Assembly: GCF_012726235.1 (NCBI RefSeq)
Contig: NZ_JAASAH010000004.1
Coordinates: 310,001-374,000, forward strand
Direction: 5' to 3'
Length of the DNA stretch: 64,000 nucleotides
From: Streptomyces sp. HNM0574
Lineage (GTDB): Bacteria > Actinomycetota > Actinomycetes > Streptomycetales > Streptomycetaceae
This document shows positions 1-7,420 of this stretch, piece by piece. Both the position numbers and the translations under genes were made by a program. Below the pieces are notes generated by a model that was not told the DNA's origin, searched no databases, and saw only the letters and a program-made list of their open reading frames with translations. Position 1 is the stretch's first letter; each line of letters starts with the position of its first letter.

Positions 1-122
1 GCCCGCTGGTCGTACGGCCGTCGTACCCCCGTGGTGTCGTGGTTTCGTCGCCGTGCCGGTGCAGCGGGCATGATGGCGCTGCGCCGCGCCCGCGGCGCCG
101 GAGCGGAGACGACGAGGTGGGC

Positions 123-1424
123 ATGACGGACGGCACGGAGGCGGCCCCGGCGCCGGAGACGGGCCGGGCCACCGGGGACGGCACCTCTGCGGGCACCCCG
201 CCCGCGGGTACGGGACGCCCCGCGCCCGTCTGGCCGGTGCGGGCCGTGTGGCTGGTGACCCGGGCCGCGCTGCTGCTGTGCGTGTTCCGGGTGGTCACGC
301 TGCCGGGCCCGGACGTCACCAGCGATGTGCACGTGATCTACCAGGGCTGGTCCGACGTGCTGCGCACCGGCACCTTCCCGCTGGACGACGAGACCTGGCA
401 GTACCCGCCGGCCGCCGCGCTCCCCATCCTCTCCCCCCTCCTGCTGTCGGAGGCGCTGCTGCCCGGGCTCGATTACCCGTCCGCGTTCTTCCTGCTGGTC
501 TGCGCCGTCGACGCCGTCGTCCTGGCGCTGCTGCTGCGCGCGGGCAGGCGGACCGGCGGGAGCCGCGCGGGCGCCTGGGGCTGGGTCGCCGGAGTACCAC
601 TGCTCGGACCCACGGCGTACGCGCGCTACGACCTGATGGTGACGGCCGTCGCCGTGGCCGCGCTGCTCGCCGCGGTACGGCGGCCCGCGGTGGCGGGGGC
701 GCTGGCCGGGTTCGGCGCGATGCTGAAGGTGTGGCCCGTGCTGCTGCTGGCCGGCATCGGGCGGGGCCGGCCCGCGCGCCGGGCCGTGACGGCGGCGGCC
801 GTGACCGCGGCCGTCCTCGCCGCCGGCTTCGCCGCCGCGCTGCCCGGCGCCTTCGACTTCCTCACCTACCAGCGCGAACGCGGCACCGAGGTGGAGTCGC
901 TGGGTTCGCTGGTCTTCCACGTGGCCCGGCACTTCGGCTGGGAGGGGCAGGTCCTGCTGCACTACGGCTCGGTGGAGTTCCTCGGCCCGTACGTGAACGT
1001 GGTCAGCGACGTGGCCCTGGCGCTGACCGCGGCGGCCTTCGGCTGGCTGCTGCTGTGGCGGCTGCGGGCCCGCACCTGGAGCGCGGCCACCCCGGCGGAC
1101 GCCGCGCTGACGGCCGTGCTGCTGTTCACCACCACCAGCCGTGTGATCAGCCCGCAGTACCTGCTCTGGCTCGTCGGCCTCGCGGCCGTCTGTCTGACAC
1201 TGCGGGCGAGCCGCCAGCGTCCGGCCGCCGTGCTGGTGCTCGTGGCGACGGGCGTCACGTTCCTGGAGTTCCCGCTGCATTTCGCGGACGTCGTCGGCAG
1301 CACCCCGACGGGCATCGCGCTGCTGCTGGTCCGCAACGGCCTGCTCGTCGCCGCCTGCCTGACGGCGGCGCTGCGGCTGTGGCGTACGACGGTGCCCGCG
1401 CCGCCGGCGGTGCCGGCAGCCTGA
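123..1424 (+). CDS. GT87-like (DUF2029) polytopic membrane glycosyltransferase
   Basis: A membrane protein of 433 residues with about ten hydrophobic helices. Residues near 170-215 carry a RYDLMVTA segment followed by a GFGAMLKVWP stretch, the arrangement seen in GT87/DUF2029 enzymes, which use polyprenyl-phosphate mannose as donor on the outer membrane face. The acceptor cannot be told from the sequence. The frame is open back to position 39. The ATG at 123 is preferred because the translation upstream is arginine-rich and low in complexity, and a GAGGTGGG ribosome-binding site sits just before it. The stop lies 12 nt from the convergent lipoprotein gene. Family call is fairly sure, substrate unknown. 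Confidence 0.75.
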   Translation: MTDGTEAAPAPETGRATGDGTSAGTPPAGTGRPAPVWPVRAVWLVTRAALLLCVFRVVTLPGPDVTSDVHVIYQGWSDVLRTGTFPLDDETWQYPPAAALPILSPLLLSEALLPGLDYPSAFFLLVCAVDAVVLALLLRAGRRTGGSRAGAWGWVAGVPLLGPTAYARYDLMVTAVAVAALLAAVRRPAVAGALAGFGAMLKVWPVLLLAGIGRGRPARRAVTAAAVTAAVLAAGFAAALPGAFDFLTYQRERGTEVESLGSLVFHVARHFGWEGQVLLHYGSVEFLGPYVNVVSDVALALTAAAFGWLLLWRLRARTWSAATPADAALTAVLLFTTTSRVISPQYLLWLVGLAAVCLTLRASRQRPAAVLVLVATGVTFLEFPLHFADVVGSTPTGIALLLVRNGLLVAACLTAALRLWRTTVPAPPAVPAA

Positions 1425-1436
1425 GCGCGGGGCGGC

Positions 1437-2717
1437 TCAGCCCAGCCGGTGCTCGACGTACGCGCGCCAGCGTGCGGTGAACTCGTCCCGGCTCAGGCCG
1501 AGTTCCGCGCGCAGCGCCTCGTCCACGGCGGCGTCCGCGTCCTTCCCCTGGCGGCCGACGGCGACGTAGAAGGCGGCCAGGCGGCTCTCGCCCCAGTCCC
1601 GCGCGATGAGTTCGCAGGCCAGCCTGCTGCCCTCGTAGGCGCGGCCCAGCACGTGCCGGCCGCCGCCGAAGCGGAAGTCCTCGTCCGAGGGCAGGGCGCG
1701 CGGCGGCCCGTCTTTCCGCAGGGCGCGGGTCAGTTCGGGCGCGGCCTCCCGGGGCGTGCGGTCCGAGCCCCGGTAGCCGATCCAGTCGGCGAGCCCCTCG
1801 GAGAGCCACATCGGCGTCGAGTCGGAGGTGTGCGTCCGGGTGGCGACGTGCACGGCCTCGTGGGTGAGCACGATCCGCCGCCCCTCCTCGCTGAGTTCGC
1901 CGTACGCGTCGGGGTTGACCAGGACCCGGTCGGCGGGGGCGTCCGGGGAGACGCCCGACTCGCCGGTGGTGACGGCGGCGATCCCCTCGTACTCGGACGG
2001 GCTCGCGTCAAGCAGCCCGGCCATCTCCTCGGCCGAGCCGGGCACTTCGAGGACGGCCCGGCGCGGCCAGCCGTGCGGCCAGGCGTCGGTCACCTCGGTC
2101 ACCGCGCGGTCGGCGTCCCGGGCGAGGGCGCGCAGCCGGGCGCGGCTCTGGCCGACGCCCAGCACGACGGAGCGTGCGCCGCGTACCGCGGTGATCTCGC
2201 CCTGTTCCCACAACTGGCGGTCGCTGCCGGAGAGTTCGGCCCGGACGTACCAGTCCTCACCGCGCCGGACGAAGGAGAGCCGCTCGGTGGAGACGACGGG
2301 CCGGTGGTCGTAGCCGCGCAGCCGGTAGCTGAGCTCCGCCTCGGCCTCGGCGCGCACCTGGCCGGTGCCGTCGCCGTCCGTCCGGCGCGGGGCCCCGGTG
2401 AGGCGGTAGGAGAACTCGGCGAGGGGCAGCCGCTCCAGGTTCGCGAAGACGCGCTGCTGCTGGAGCCGGTAGCCGCGGGCCGCGGGGTCCACGGTGGCGA
2501 GGAAGTCGCGGGCGCCGTCCGGGCCGCCCCCGGTCACGGCGGCGGCCTGGTCGTCGAGCAGGTGCTGGAGCGCGTGCCGGTCGCCCTCGGCCCGCTCGCG
2601 CCCGCCGTCGTCGCAGGCGCTGAGCCCGGCGAGCAGCGCGGCGCTCACAAGGAGGCCGATCCCCCGCCGGAACCGTCCCGTCCGCCGCACCCGCCAGCCG
2701 TGATCCACCACGCGCAC
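1437..2717 (-). CDS. Secreted lipoprotein with HExxH motif, peptidase MA-like
   Basis: A protein of 426 residues with a basic N-terminus, a hydrophobic stretch and a lipobox-like LSAC near residues 32-35, so it is probably lipid-anchored outside the cell. The middle (about 50-190) resembles an NTF2/SnoaL-like fold rich in charged strands. The C-terminal part has LTHEAVHVAT followed by SEGLADWIGY, a zinc-metallopeptidase pattern (two His and a downstream Glu) as in peptidase MA or gluzincin-like families. The start is GTG, with another GTG a few codons in. It is codirectional with the NlpC/P60 gene, whose stop lies 42 nt upstream. Activity and substrate are inferred only. Confidence 0.7.
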   Translation of the reverse strand: MRVVDHGWRVRRTGRFRRGIGLLVSAALLAGLSACDDGGRERAEGDRHALQHLLDDQAAAVTGGGPDGARDFLATVDPAARGYRLQQQRVFANLERLPLAEFSYRLTGAPRRTDGDGTGQVRAEAEAELSYRLRGYDHRPVVSTERLSFVRRGEDWYVRAELSGSDRQLWEQGEITAVRGARSVVLGVGQSRARLRALARDADRAVTEVTDAWPHGWPRRAVLEVPGSAEEMAGLLDASPSEYEGIAAVTTGESGVSPDAPADRVLVNPDAYGELSEEGRRIVLTHEAVHVATRTHTSDSTPMWLSEGLADWIGYRGSDRTPREAAPELTRALRKDGPPRALPSDEDFRFGGGRHVLGRAYEGSRLACELIARDWGESRLAAFYVAVGRQGKDADAAVDEALRAELGLSRDEFTARWRAYVEHRLG

Positions 2718-2759
2718 GATCGTACGGGGGACGGCCGGGCGGGCCGGCGGAGCCGGGCG

Positions 2760-3794
2760 TCAGCCGATGCGGACGCCGAACTGGAACGGCATGTTGTTGA
2801 TCGACTCGTACCGCACGTTGGCGCCGGGCTTCGGCGCGTGCAGGATCTGGCCGTTGCCCGCGTAGAAGCCGACGTGGTGCAGGTCGTCGTAGAAGAACAC
2901 CAGGTCGCCCGGCTTGAGCGCGTCCTGGCCGAGCCGCGAGCCGGCGTTGGCCTGGTCCTGGGAGATGCGCGGGATGGAGACGCCGGCCTGGTTGAACGCC
3001 CAGGAGGTGAGGCCCGAGCAGTCGAAGGAGCTGGGCCCGGTGGCGCCCCAGACGTACGGCGAGCCGATCTTCGTCTTGGCGGCGCCGAACGCGGCGGCGG
3101 CGCGGGCCGAGGCCGAGGCGTCGCTGCCGAGGTCGGCGCGCTCACCGGCCTCGCGGTCGGCGCGGGCCTGCTTCTCGGCGAGGCGCTCGCGCTCCTCGGC
3201 CGTCAGGGAGTTGAGCAGCTCGCGGGCCTCGGCGAGCTTGCCCTGGATCTTCTCCTTCTTCTCGCCGAGCTCCTTGCGGGTCTCGGCGAGGTCCTCCAGC
3301 TTGCCGGAGGCCTCCTCGCGCTGCTGCGCGAGGCTGCGCTGCTTGGTCTGGATCTTCTTGACCGCCTCGGCCTGCTTGGCGCTCAACTGGTCGAGCGTGG
3401 AGGCCTTGTCGAGGTAGCTGTCCGGGTCGGCCGAGAGGAAGAGCTGCACGGAGGGGTCGATGCCGCCGGTGCGGTACTGCGCGGTGGCCATCGAACCGAG
3501 GCCGTCCCGCATGCCGTTCAGGTCGTCCTGCCCGCGCGCGACGCTGTCCTGGAGGTCGCCGACCTGCTTCTGCAGGTCCTTCTGCTTCTCCTTGGCGCCG
3601 TTGTACTTCTCGGTCGCCGCCTCGGCTTCCTCGTAGAGCTTGTCGACCTTCTCCTTGACCTCTTCCTTCGAGGGCTTGCCGGGAGCGGCCTGGGCCCCCT
3701 GGGCCGTGGTGAGGGCGACGGCTGCCGCCGCGGTCGCGGTGAGCACGGTGGCACGAGTGCGACTGGGCTGCTTGGGACGACGGTGGGACGCCAC
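2760..3794 (-). CDS. NlpC/P60 peptidoglycan endopeptidase with coiled-coil N-terminus
   Basis: A secreted cell-wall hydrolase of 344 residues. A signal peptide (residues 1-37, ending after AQA) is followed by a long Lys/Glu/Gln-rich coiled coil (about 40-215) and an NlpC/P60 domain (about 230-344). The catalytic Cys lies in FDCSGLTSW and the His in HHVGFYAG, so it should cut D-Glu-diaminopimelate stems as in RipA-type enzymes; the coiled coil is the usual autoinhibitory or partner-binding part. GTG start with AAGGAGA 8-9 nt upstream. A probable c-di-AMP riboswitch precedes it, a common arrangement for actinobacterial wall hydrolases. Confidence 0.9.
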   Translation of the reverse strand: MASHRRPKQPSRTRATVLTATAAAAVALTTAQGAQAAPGKPSKEEVKEKVDKLYEEAEAATEKYNGAKEKQKDLQKQVGDLQDSVARGQDDLNGMRDGLGSMATAQYRTGGIDPSVQLFLSADPDSYLDKASTLDQLSAKQAEAVKKIQTKQRSLAQQREEASGKLEDLAETRKELGEKKEKIQGKLAEARELLNSLTAEERERLAEKQARADREAGERADLGSDASASARAAAAFGAAKTKIGSPYVWGATGPSSFDCSGLTSWAFNQAGVSIPRISQDQANAGSRLGQDALKPGDLVFFYDDLHHVGFYAGNGQILHAPKPGANVRYESINNMPFQFGVRIG

Positions 3795-3802
3795 TGGGGC
3801 GA

Positions 3803-3921
3803 TCTCCTTCTTCCTCAGCCGCCTGCCGGTCAGTCACACCGGCCCGCGTCGTCTCGACTCGGCGGAACTAGGCGGTCCTCCGCTGCCACCCCGGATGGAT
3901 GATCAACAACGCGGAGCTTCG
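3803..3921 (-). promoter_or_regulatory. Probable c-di-AMP (ydaO-type) riboswitch
   Basis: The leader of the NlpC/P60 mRNA contains the elements I associate with actinobacterial ydaO leaders, in order on the minus strand: GGGTGGCAGCGGAGGACCG, CCGCCGAGTCGAG, CGACGCGGGCC, and GGCAGGCGGCTGAGGAAG close to the ribosome-binding site. The class binds c-di-AMP and in Streptomyces lies before rpfA and other wall-hydrolase genes. The boundaries are estimates taken from the candidate promoter and the ribosome-binding site. A covariance-model search would settle it. Confidence 0.65.
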
Positions 3922-3927
3922 GGCCAG

Positions 3928-3957
3928 ACATTAGCCACGCGTATCTGATCGGATCAA
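3928..3957 (-). promoter_or_regulatory. Candidate sigma-70 promoter for the NlpC/P60 gene
   Basis: On the minus strand TTGATC is followed after 18 bp by TAATGT, placing a start site near 3921 at the 5' edge of the riboswitch. Between this promoter and the end of the NYN gene at 4221 I see no gene and no clear structure. Confidence 0.5.
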
Positions 3958-4220
3958 ATCCCCCCGGGTAAAAACCCGTCAGGGGAGAGGATTCTTTACT
4001 CAGTTCACACGCGCTGCGATGAGAGTGTCACGCACTGCGGCCGAACACCCGCCCACCGGAAGGCCGTTGACCCGTGAGGAGGCGCCCGCACCCCGCCTTT
4101 TCACCCCGCGGGGGGACACTTCACCGAACAGCGGGACGGACCTCGCACACGGCACCGGCCACGCAGGGCGACGACAGCCACAGAGGGACGAACCGGACGC
4201 AGGCCCGCGGGAGTTGCGGG

Positions 4221-5636
4221 CTACGGGTGCGCGAGCCGGTTCAGCAGGAGCGTCGAGGCCACCGGGCGGGCGCCGGCCGCGGCGCAGCCGTCGGCGACCT
4301 CGCGGTCGGAGGAGACGACCACGACGGGCCGCCCGTCGGGCTCGGCGCGCACCAGCTGCCGGATCACCTCGTCCGCCGTCTGGCCCGACTTGCTGAACAG
4401 CACCCGCACCCCGCGCGGCGGCGCGAGCAGCACCGGGGCCGCGAGGTCGGCGCCGTCGAACACGCAGGTGACCTCGGCGCCCGACTGGGCCGCGAGGCCG
4501 GAGAGGCCGCCGAGCAGCCGCAGCCGCTGCTTCTCCAGCGGCATCTGCGGATAGCCCGTCTTCGTCACGTTGTAGCCGTCGACGACGAGATGGGCCTGCG
4601 GCAGCGCCAGCAGCTGGTCCAGCAGGGCCGGGTCGGTCTCGGACAGGGCGCGCGCGGCGATGTCCTTCGGCGTCATCCGGCCCGGCTCCTCCGCGTCCAC
4701 GGTGTCGGCCGGGCGGATCGAGGCGGGCGGTACGGCCAGTTCGCGGCGCAGGCCCTGCGCCGCCTCCAGCACGGTGTCCAGCAGCAGCCGCACCCGCATG
4801 TCCTCGACGCTGCGCCCCTCACGGGCCGCGCGGCGCCCGGCCTCCAGCGCCGACTCCGCCTCGGCGAGCCGGGCGCGCAGCCGCCGCGCCTCGCTCTCGG
4901 CCGCGGTGCGGTCGGCGGCCGCCGTCCCGCGCACCGACTCCAGTTCGGTGCGCAGCTTGCGCACCTCGGCCTCGCCGCGCTTGACGTCGCTCTGCGCGCT
5001 GCGCAGCTTCCGCTGGGTGGACTCCAGCTGCCTGCGGGCCGCGTCCAGATCCCGCCGGTGCTGCTCGGCGTCGGTCCGCGCGGCGGAGCGGGCCTGTGCC
5101 AACTCCTCGCGGAGGCGGCCCAGTTCGCGCTGGGTCTCCTCACCGGCCTGCTCGGCCTGCGCCCGCTCGGCCTCCTCGCTGGCCGCCGCGACCAGCTTCG
5201 GCCAGCCGTCCGGCCGCAGGACGTACGCGAGGGCCGCGACGTCGACCGGGTCGGCGGCCGGGGGCGGGGCGCCGGACTCCAGCGCCTCGGCCAGCTCGGC
5301 CAGTTCCGGCAGCTGCTCGCGCAGCAGCTCGGCGATGCGCCGCCGGAAGACGGACTCGTTCTCCAGCGCCGTGGCCATGGCGTTGCCGCCGAAGCGAATC
5401 CGGCGTTGCGGGGTGAAACGGGCGTACTGCCGCAGCGGGAGGGGCAGTTCGGCCATCGTCAGCGCGCCGAGGACCCCTCCGGTGAGCGCCACCACCCGGC
5501 GGCGCACCTTCTCCGGCAGCGGCCGGTCCAGCGATTCGGGGCCACCCGGCACCGCCTCGCCCTCGCCGACCGGTGACGGGGCGTGCTCGTGCGCCTCGCG
5601 CCCGGGCCCGCCGTCGTCACCCGTCCGTTTCACCAC
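4221..5636 (-). CDS. NYN-domain (PIN-like) putative RNA nuclease with coiled coil
   Basis: A protein of 471 residues. The N-terminal 140 residues are helical. Residues about 140-285 are a coiled coil (repeated Glu/Arg/Leu heptads). The C-terminal 130 residues form a NYN/YacP-like domain: LVVDGYNVTK opens it, CVFDGADL and SSDREVADGC supply the acidic residues expected for metal-dependent RNA cleavage. Related Streptomyces proteins are often labelled RNA-binding; the target is unknown. It starts with GTG (a second GTG follows at once) 19 nt after the zinc-ribbon gene, so the two are likely cotranscribed. Confidence 0.8.
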   Translation of the reverse strand: MVKRTGDDGGPGREAHEHAPSPVGEGEAVPGGPESLDRPLPEKVRRRVVALTGGVLGALTMAELPLPLRQYARFTPQRRIRFGGNAMATALENESVFRRRIAELLREQLPELAELAEALESGAPPPAADPVDVAALAYVLRPDGWPKLVAAASEEAERAQAEQAGEETQRELGRLREELAQARSAARTDAEQHRRDLDAARRQLESTQRKLRSAQSDVKRGEAEVRKLRTELESVRGTAAADRTAAESEARRLRARLAEAESALEAGRRAAREGRSVEDMRVRLLLDTVLEAAQGLRRELAVPPASIRPADTVDAEEPGRMTPKDIAARALSETDPALLDQLLALPQAHLVVDGYNVTKTGYPQMPLEKQRLRLLGGLSGLAAQSGAEVTCVFDGADLAAPVLLAPPRGVRVLFSKSGQTADEVIRQLVRAEPDGRPVVVVSSDREVADGCAAAGARPVASTLLLNRLAHP

Positions 5637-5655
5637 CGCTCACACCTGCCGTTCC

Positions 5656-5895
5656 TCAGACCTCGGCGCCCGGCCGGTCCACGAGTTCGATCTCGTCCAC
5701 GGCGTTGCACCAGCGGCAGCGCACGGACTCGATGTTCTCACTGAGCACCTCCCGCTCCTCGACCTTGGGCTCACCGGCCAGGTCCAGGTGGACGTACTCG
5801 ACGACGCGGCTGGAGCGCGTCACGTCGAAGCGGGTCAGGTTGCCGCAGAGCGTGCAGCGCCAGCGGGTCTCGGCCGTGGGCGTGGGGACCGCCAT
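5656..5895 (-). CDS. Small zinc-ribbon protein
   Basis: A protein of 79 residues with two CxxC knuckles (CTLC near 14-17 and CRWC near 60-63) that together would bind one zinc ion. The start at 5895 is supported by GGAAGAGGAA upstream; a longer open frame further upstream has the composition of non-coding shadow. It is first in a two-gene unit with the NYN protein, which suggests a role in RNA handling, but that is inference. No family beyond 'conserved actinobacterial zinc ribbon' can be named. Confidence 0.75.
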   Translation of the reverse strand: MAVPTPTAETRWRCTLCGNLTRFDVTRSSRVVEYVHLDLAGEPKVEEREVLSENIESVRCRWCNAVDEIELVDRPGAEV

Positions 5896-6057
5896 CGTCG
5901 TGTTCCTCTTCCTTCTGTCGGGTTGTGACTTCTGGCCTGGTACGTGCCACGAAGACCGGCCGGCCGGGAGTGCGGGGAGCGCGGGAGCACCCACCGTCAC
6001 CCTAAGACCTGGCACCGGACTCGTGTGTCGTGGAGCCTGCCCCGTAACCGAGCAGTC

Positions 6058-6741
6058 ATGATCCCGCTCATGCCGTCGCGTCCCGTCATGACCTACACGC
6101 TCATCGGATCGTGCTGCCTGATCTTCCTCCTCAGCCCGGCCTCCGGCTTCCTCCCGGTGTACGGCTCGGGCGGGGGGCTCCACCGGGCGCAGGCCGACTG
6201 GTTCCAGCGCTGGGGCGTGCTGCCGCGGAGTCTGTGGGCGGGGGCGATCCGGCCGCTGTTCACCCCGTTCAGCGCGCTGTTCCTGCACGGCAACTGGCTC
6301 CACCTGATCGGCAACGTGCTCTTCCTGCTGGTCTTCGGCGGGCTCGTGGAACGGCGGATGGGTGCGCTCCGGTTCGTCCTCTTCTACGCGTTCACCGGAT
6401 ACATCGCGATGCTCTGCTACGCCGCCGCCTACTGGGGCTCGACCGAGACCCTGATCGGTGCCTCCGGCGCCGTCTCGGGAGTGCTGGGCGCCTTCCTCTA
6501 CCTGTACCCGGGGGCGCGGGTGACCAGTGTCTTCCCGTTCCTCTTCTTCCTGCCGCTGCGCTTCCCCGCCTGGCTGGTGCTGGTCTTCTGGCTCGCGCTC
6601 CAGTGGCTCGCGGCCCGCGAGGCCGCGTCCGGCCCCGGCGTCGCGTACCTCGCGCACATCGTCGGATTCACCCTGGGCTTCCTCTACGCGTGGCTCCGTT
6701 TCCGTACGGCTAAAGTGGGCAGGCCAGCGCCGGCGACCTAG
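6058..6741 (+). CDS. Rhomboid-family intramembrane serine protease
   Basis: A membrane protein of 227 residues with six hydrophobic helices. The catalytic Ser is in GASGAVSG (about residue 136) and the partner His in LAHIVGF near the C-terminus; the HGNWLHLIGN loop is the usual rhomboid HxxxHxxxN motif. It would cut transmembrane segments of other proteins within the membrane. ATG at 6058 is chosen because the open frame upstream lacks rhomboid character; ATG at 6070 is also possible. It ends 12 nt before the Lrp-type gene, so they may share a transcript. Region 5896-6057 upstream is short and shows nothing specific. Confidence 0.88.
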   Translation: MIPLMPSRPVMTYTLIGSCCLIFLLSPASGFLPVYGSGGGLHRAQADWFQRWGVLPRSLWAGAIRPLFTPFSALFLHGNWLHLIGNVLFLLVFGGLVERRMGALRFVLFYAFTGYIAMLCYAAAYWGSTETLIGASGAVSGVLGAFLYLYPGARVTSVFPFLFFLPLRFPAWLVLVFWLALQWLAAREAASGPGVAYLAHIVGFTLGFLYAWLRFRTAKVGRPAPAT

Positions 6742-6753
6742 GGAGAACCAGCC

Positions 6754-7035
6754 GTGATCACCTCGATCGTGCTCATCAGGACGAGCACCGACCGCATCCC
6801 CGAGATCGCCGAGCAGATCGCCGCGCTCGAAGGCGTCAGCGAGGTCTACTCGGTCACCGGTGCGCACGACCTGATCGCGATGGTCCGGGTCTCGCGCCAC
6901 GACGACCTGGCGGACGTCATCCCCGGCCGGATCAGCAAGGTCCCCGGCGTCCAGCACACCGAGACGCACATCGCCTTCCGCACCTATTCCGAGCACGATC
7001 TGGAGTCGGCCTTCGCCATCGGCCTCGACGCATGA
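6754..7035 (+). CDS. Stand-alone Lrp/AsnC ligand-binding (RAM) domain protein
   Basis: A protein of 93 residues that is only the RAM/ACT-like C-terminal half of an Lrp/AsnC regulator (VLIRTSTDRIPEIAEQIA, GVSEVYSVTGAHDLIAMV, GVQHTETHIAF). There is no helix-turn-helix, so it should bind an amino acid or a partner but not DNA by itself. GTG start with AGGGAG seven nt upstream. Its stop codon overlaps the proposed response-regulator site at 7032-7059. Confidence 0.88.
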   Translation: MITSIVLIRTSTDRIPEIAEQIAALEGVSEVYSVTGAHDLIAMVRVSRHDDLADVIPGRISKVPGVQHTETHIAFRTYSEHDLESAFAIGLDA

Positions 7036-7059
7036 AGATTTCCTCATCCGGCCTTCATG
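7032..7059 (+). promoter_or_regulatory. Candidate response-regulator operator, copy A
   Basis: Pattern ATGAAG-N6-TCAT-N6-YTCATG. The two TCAT half-sites repeat with an 11-bp period, as for OmpR-family regulators that bind head-to-tail. An equally arranged copy occurs at 9727-9754. This copy ends 35 bp before the start of the secreted-protein gene that opens the two-component operon. Confidence 0.5.
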
Positions 7060-7093
7060 AAGACGCCCTGGTACGCCGACCAGGCTTGTCCGT

Positions 7094-7420
7094 ATGGCTT
7101 TCTCACACCGCATGGCGACGCTGACGGCCGTCGTCGCCATCCCGCTCGGCATCGCCGCCACCAGCTACGCGCTGACCGACAGCCCCGACCCCCCGAAGGC
7201 ACCGGCCGAGGTCGAGCTGGACCCGAGCAAGAGCCCGTCGACGGGCTCGTCCACCTCACCCGACCCCTCGGGCAGCAAGGGCCCCTCCGACTCCCCGAAG
7301 CCCACCGGGGACGAGACCGTCCCGCCGCCGTCCCCCACCGAGGACGACGCCGACGACGACACCGGCGGTGCCGATGACCAGGACGACGACGCGGACGACG
7401 GCCCCGGTGCCGACGGCTGA
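7094..7420 (+). CDS. Small secreted or anchored acidic protein next to a sensor kinase
   Basis: A protein of 108 residues. Residues 1-28 form a signal peptide or N-terminal anchor (ATLTAVVAIPLGIAATSYAL); the rest is low-complexity, Pro/Ser-rich and then Asp-rich (EDDADDDTGG, DDQDDDADDG). No enzyme motif is seen. Its last 47 nt overlap the beginning of the histidine-kinase gene, so the two are translationally close. An accessory role for the kinase (cation or ligand presentation) is inference from position and composition. Confidence 0.65.
   Translation: MAFSHRMATLTAVVAIPLGIAATSYALTDSPDPPKAPAEVELDPSKSPSTGSSTSPDPSGSKGPSDSPKPTGDETVPPPSPTEDDADDDTGGADDQDDDADDGPGADG

Noticed and set aside
1449-3902. 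An 817-codon plus-strand frame
   Set aside because: Antisense to the lipoprotein and NlpC/P60 genes, with shadow composition.
5656-7161. A 501-codon frame on the minus strand joining to the zinc-ribbon gene
   Set aside because: Only the last 79 codons are real; the rest is antisense to the rhomboid and Lrp-type genes.
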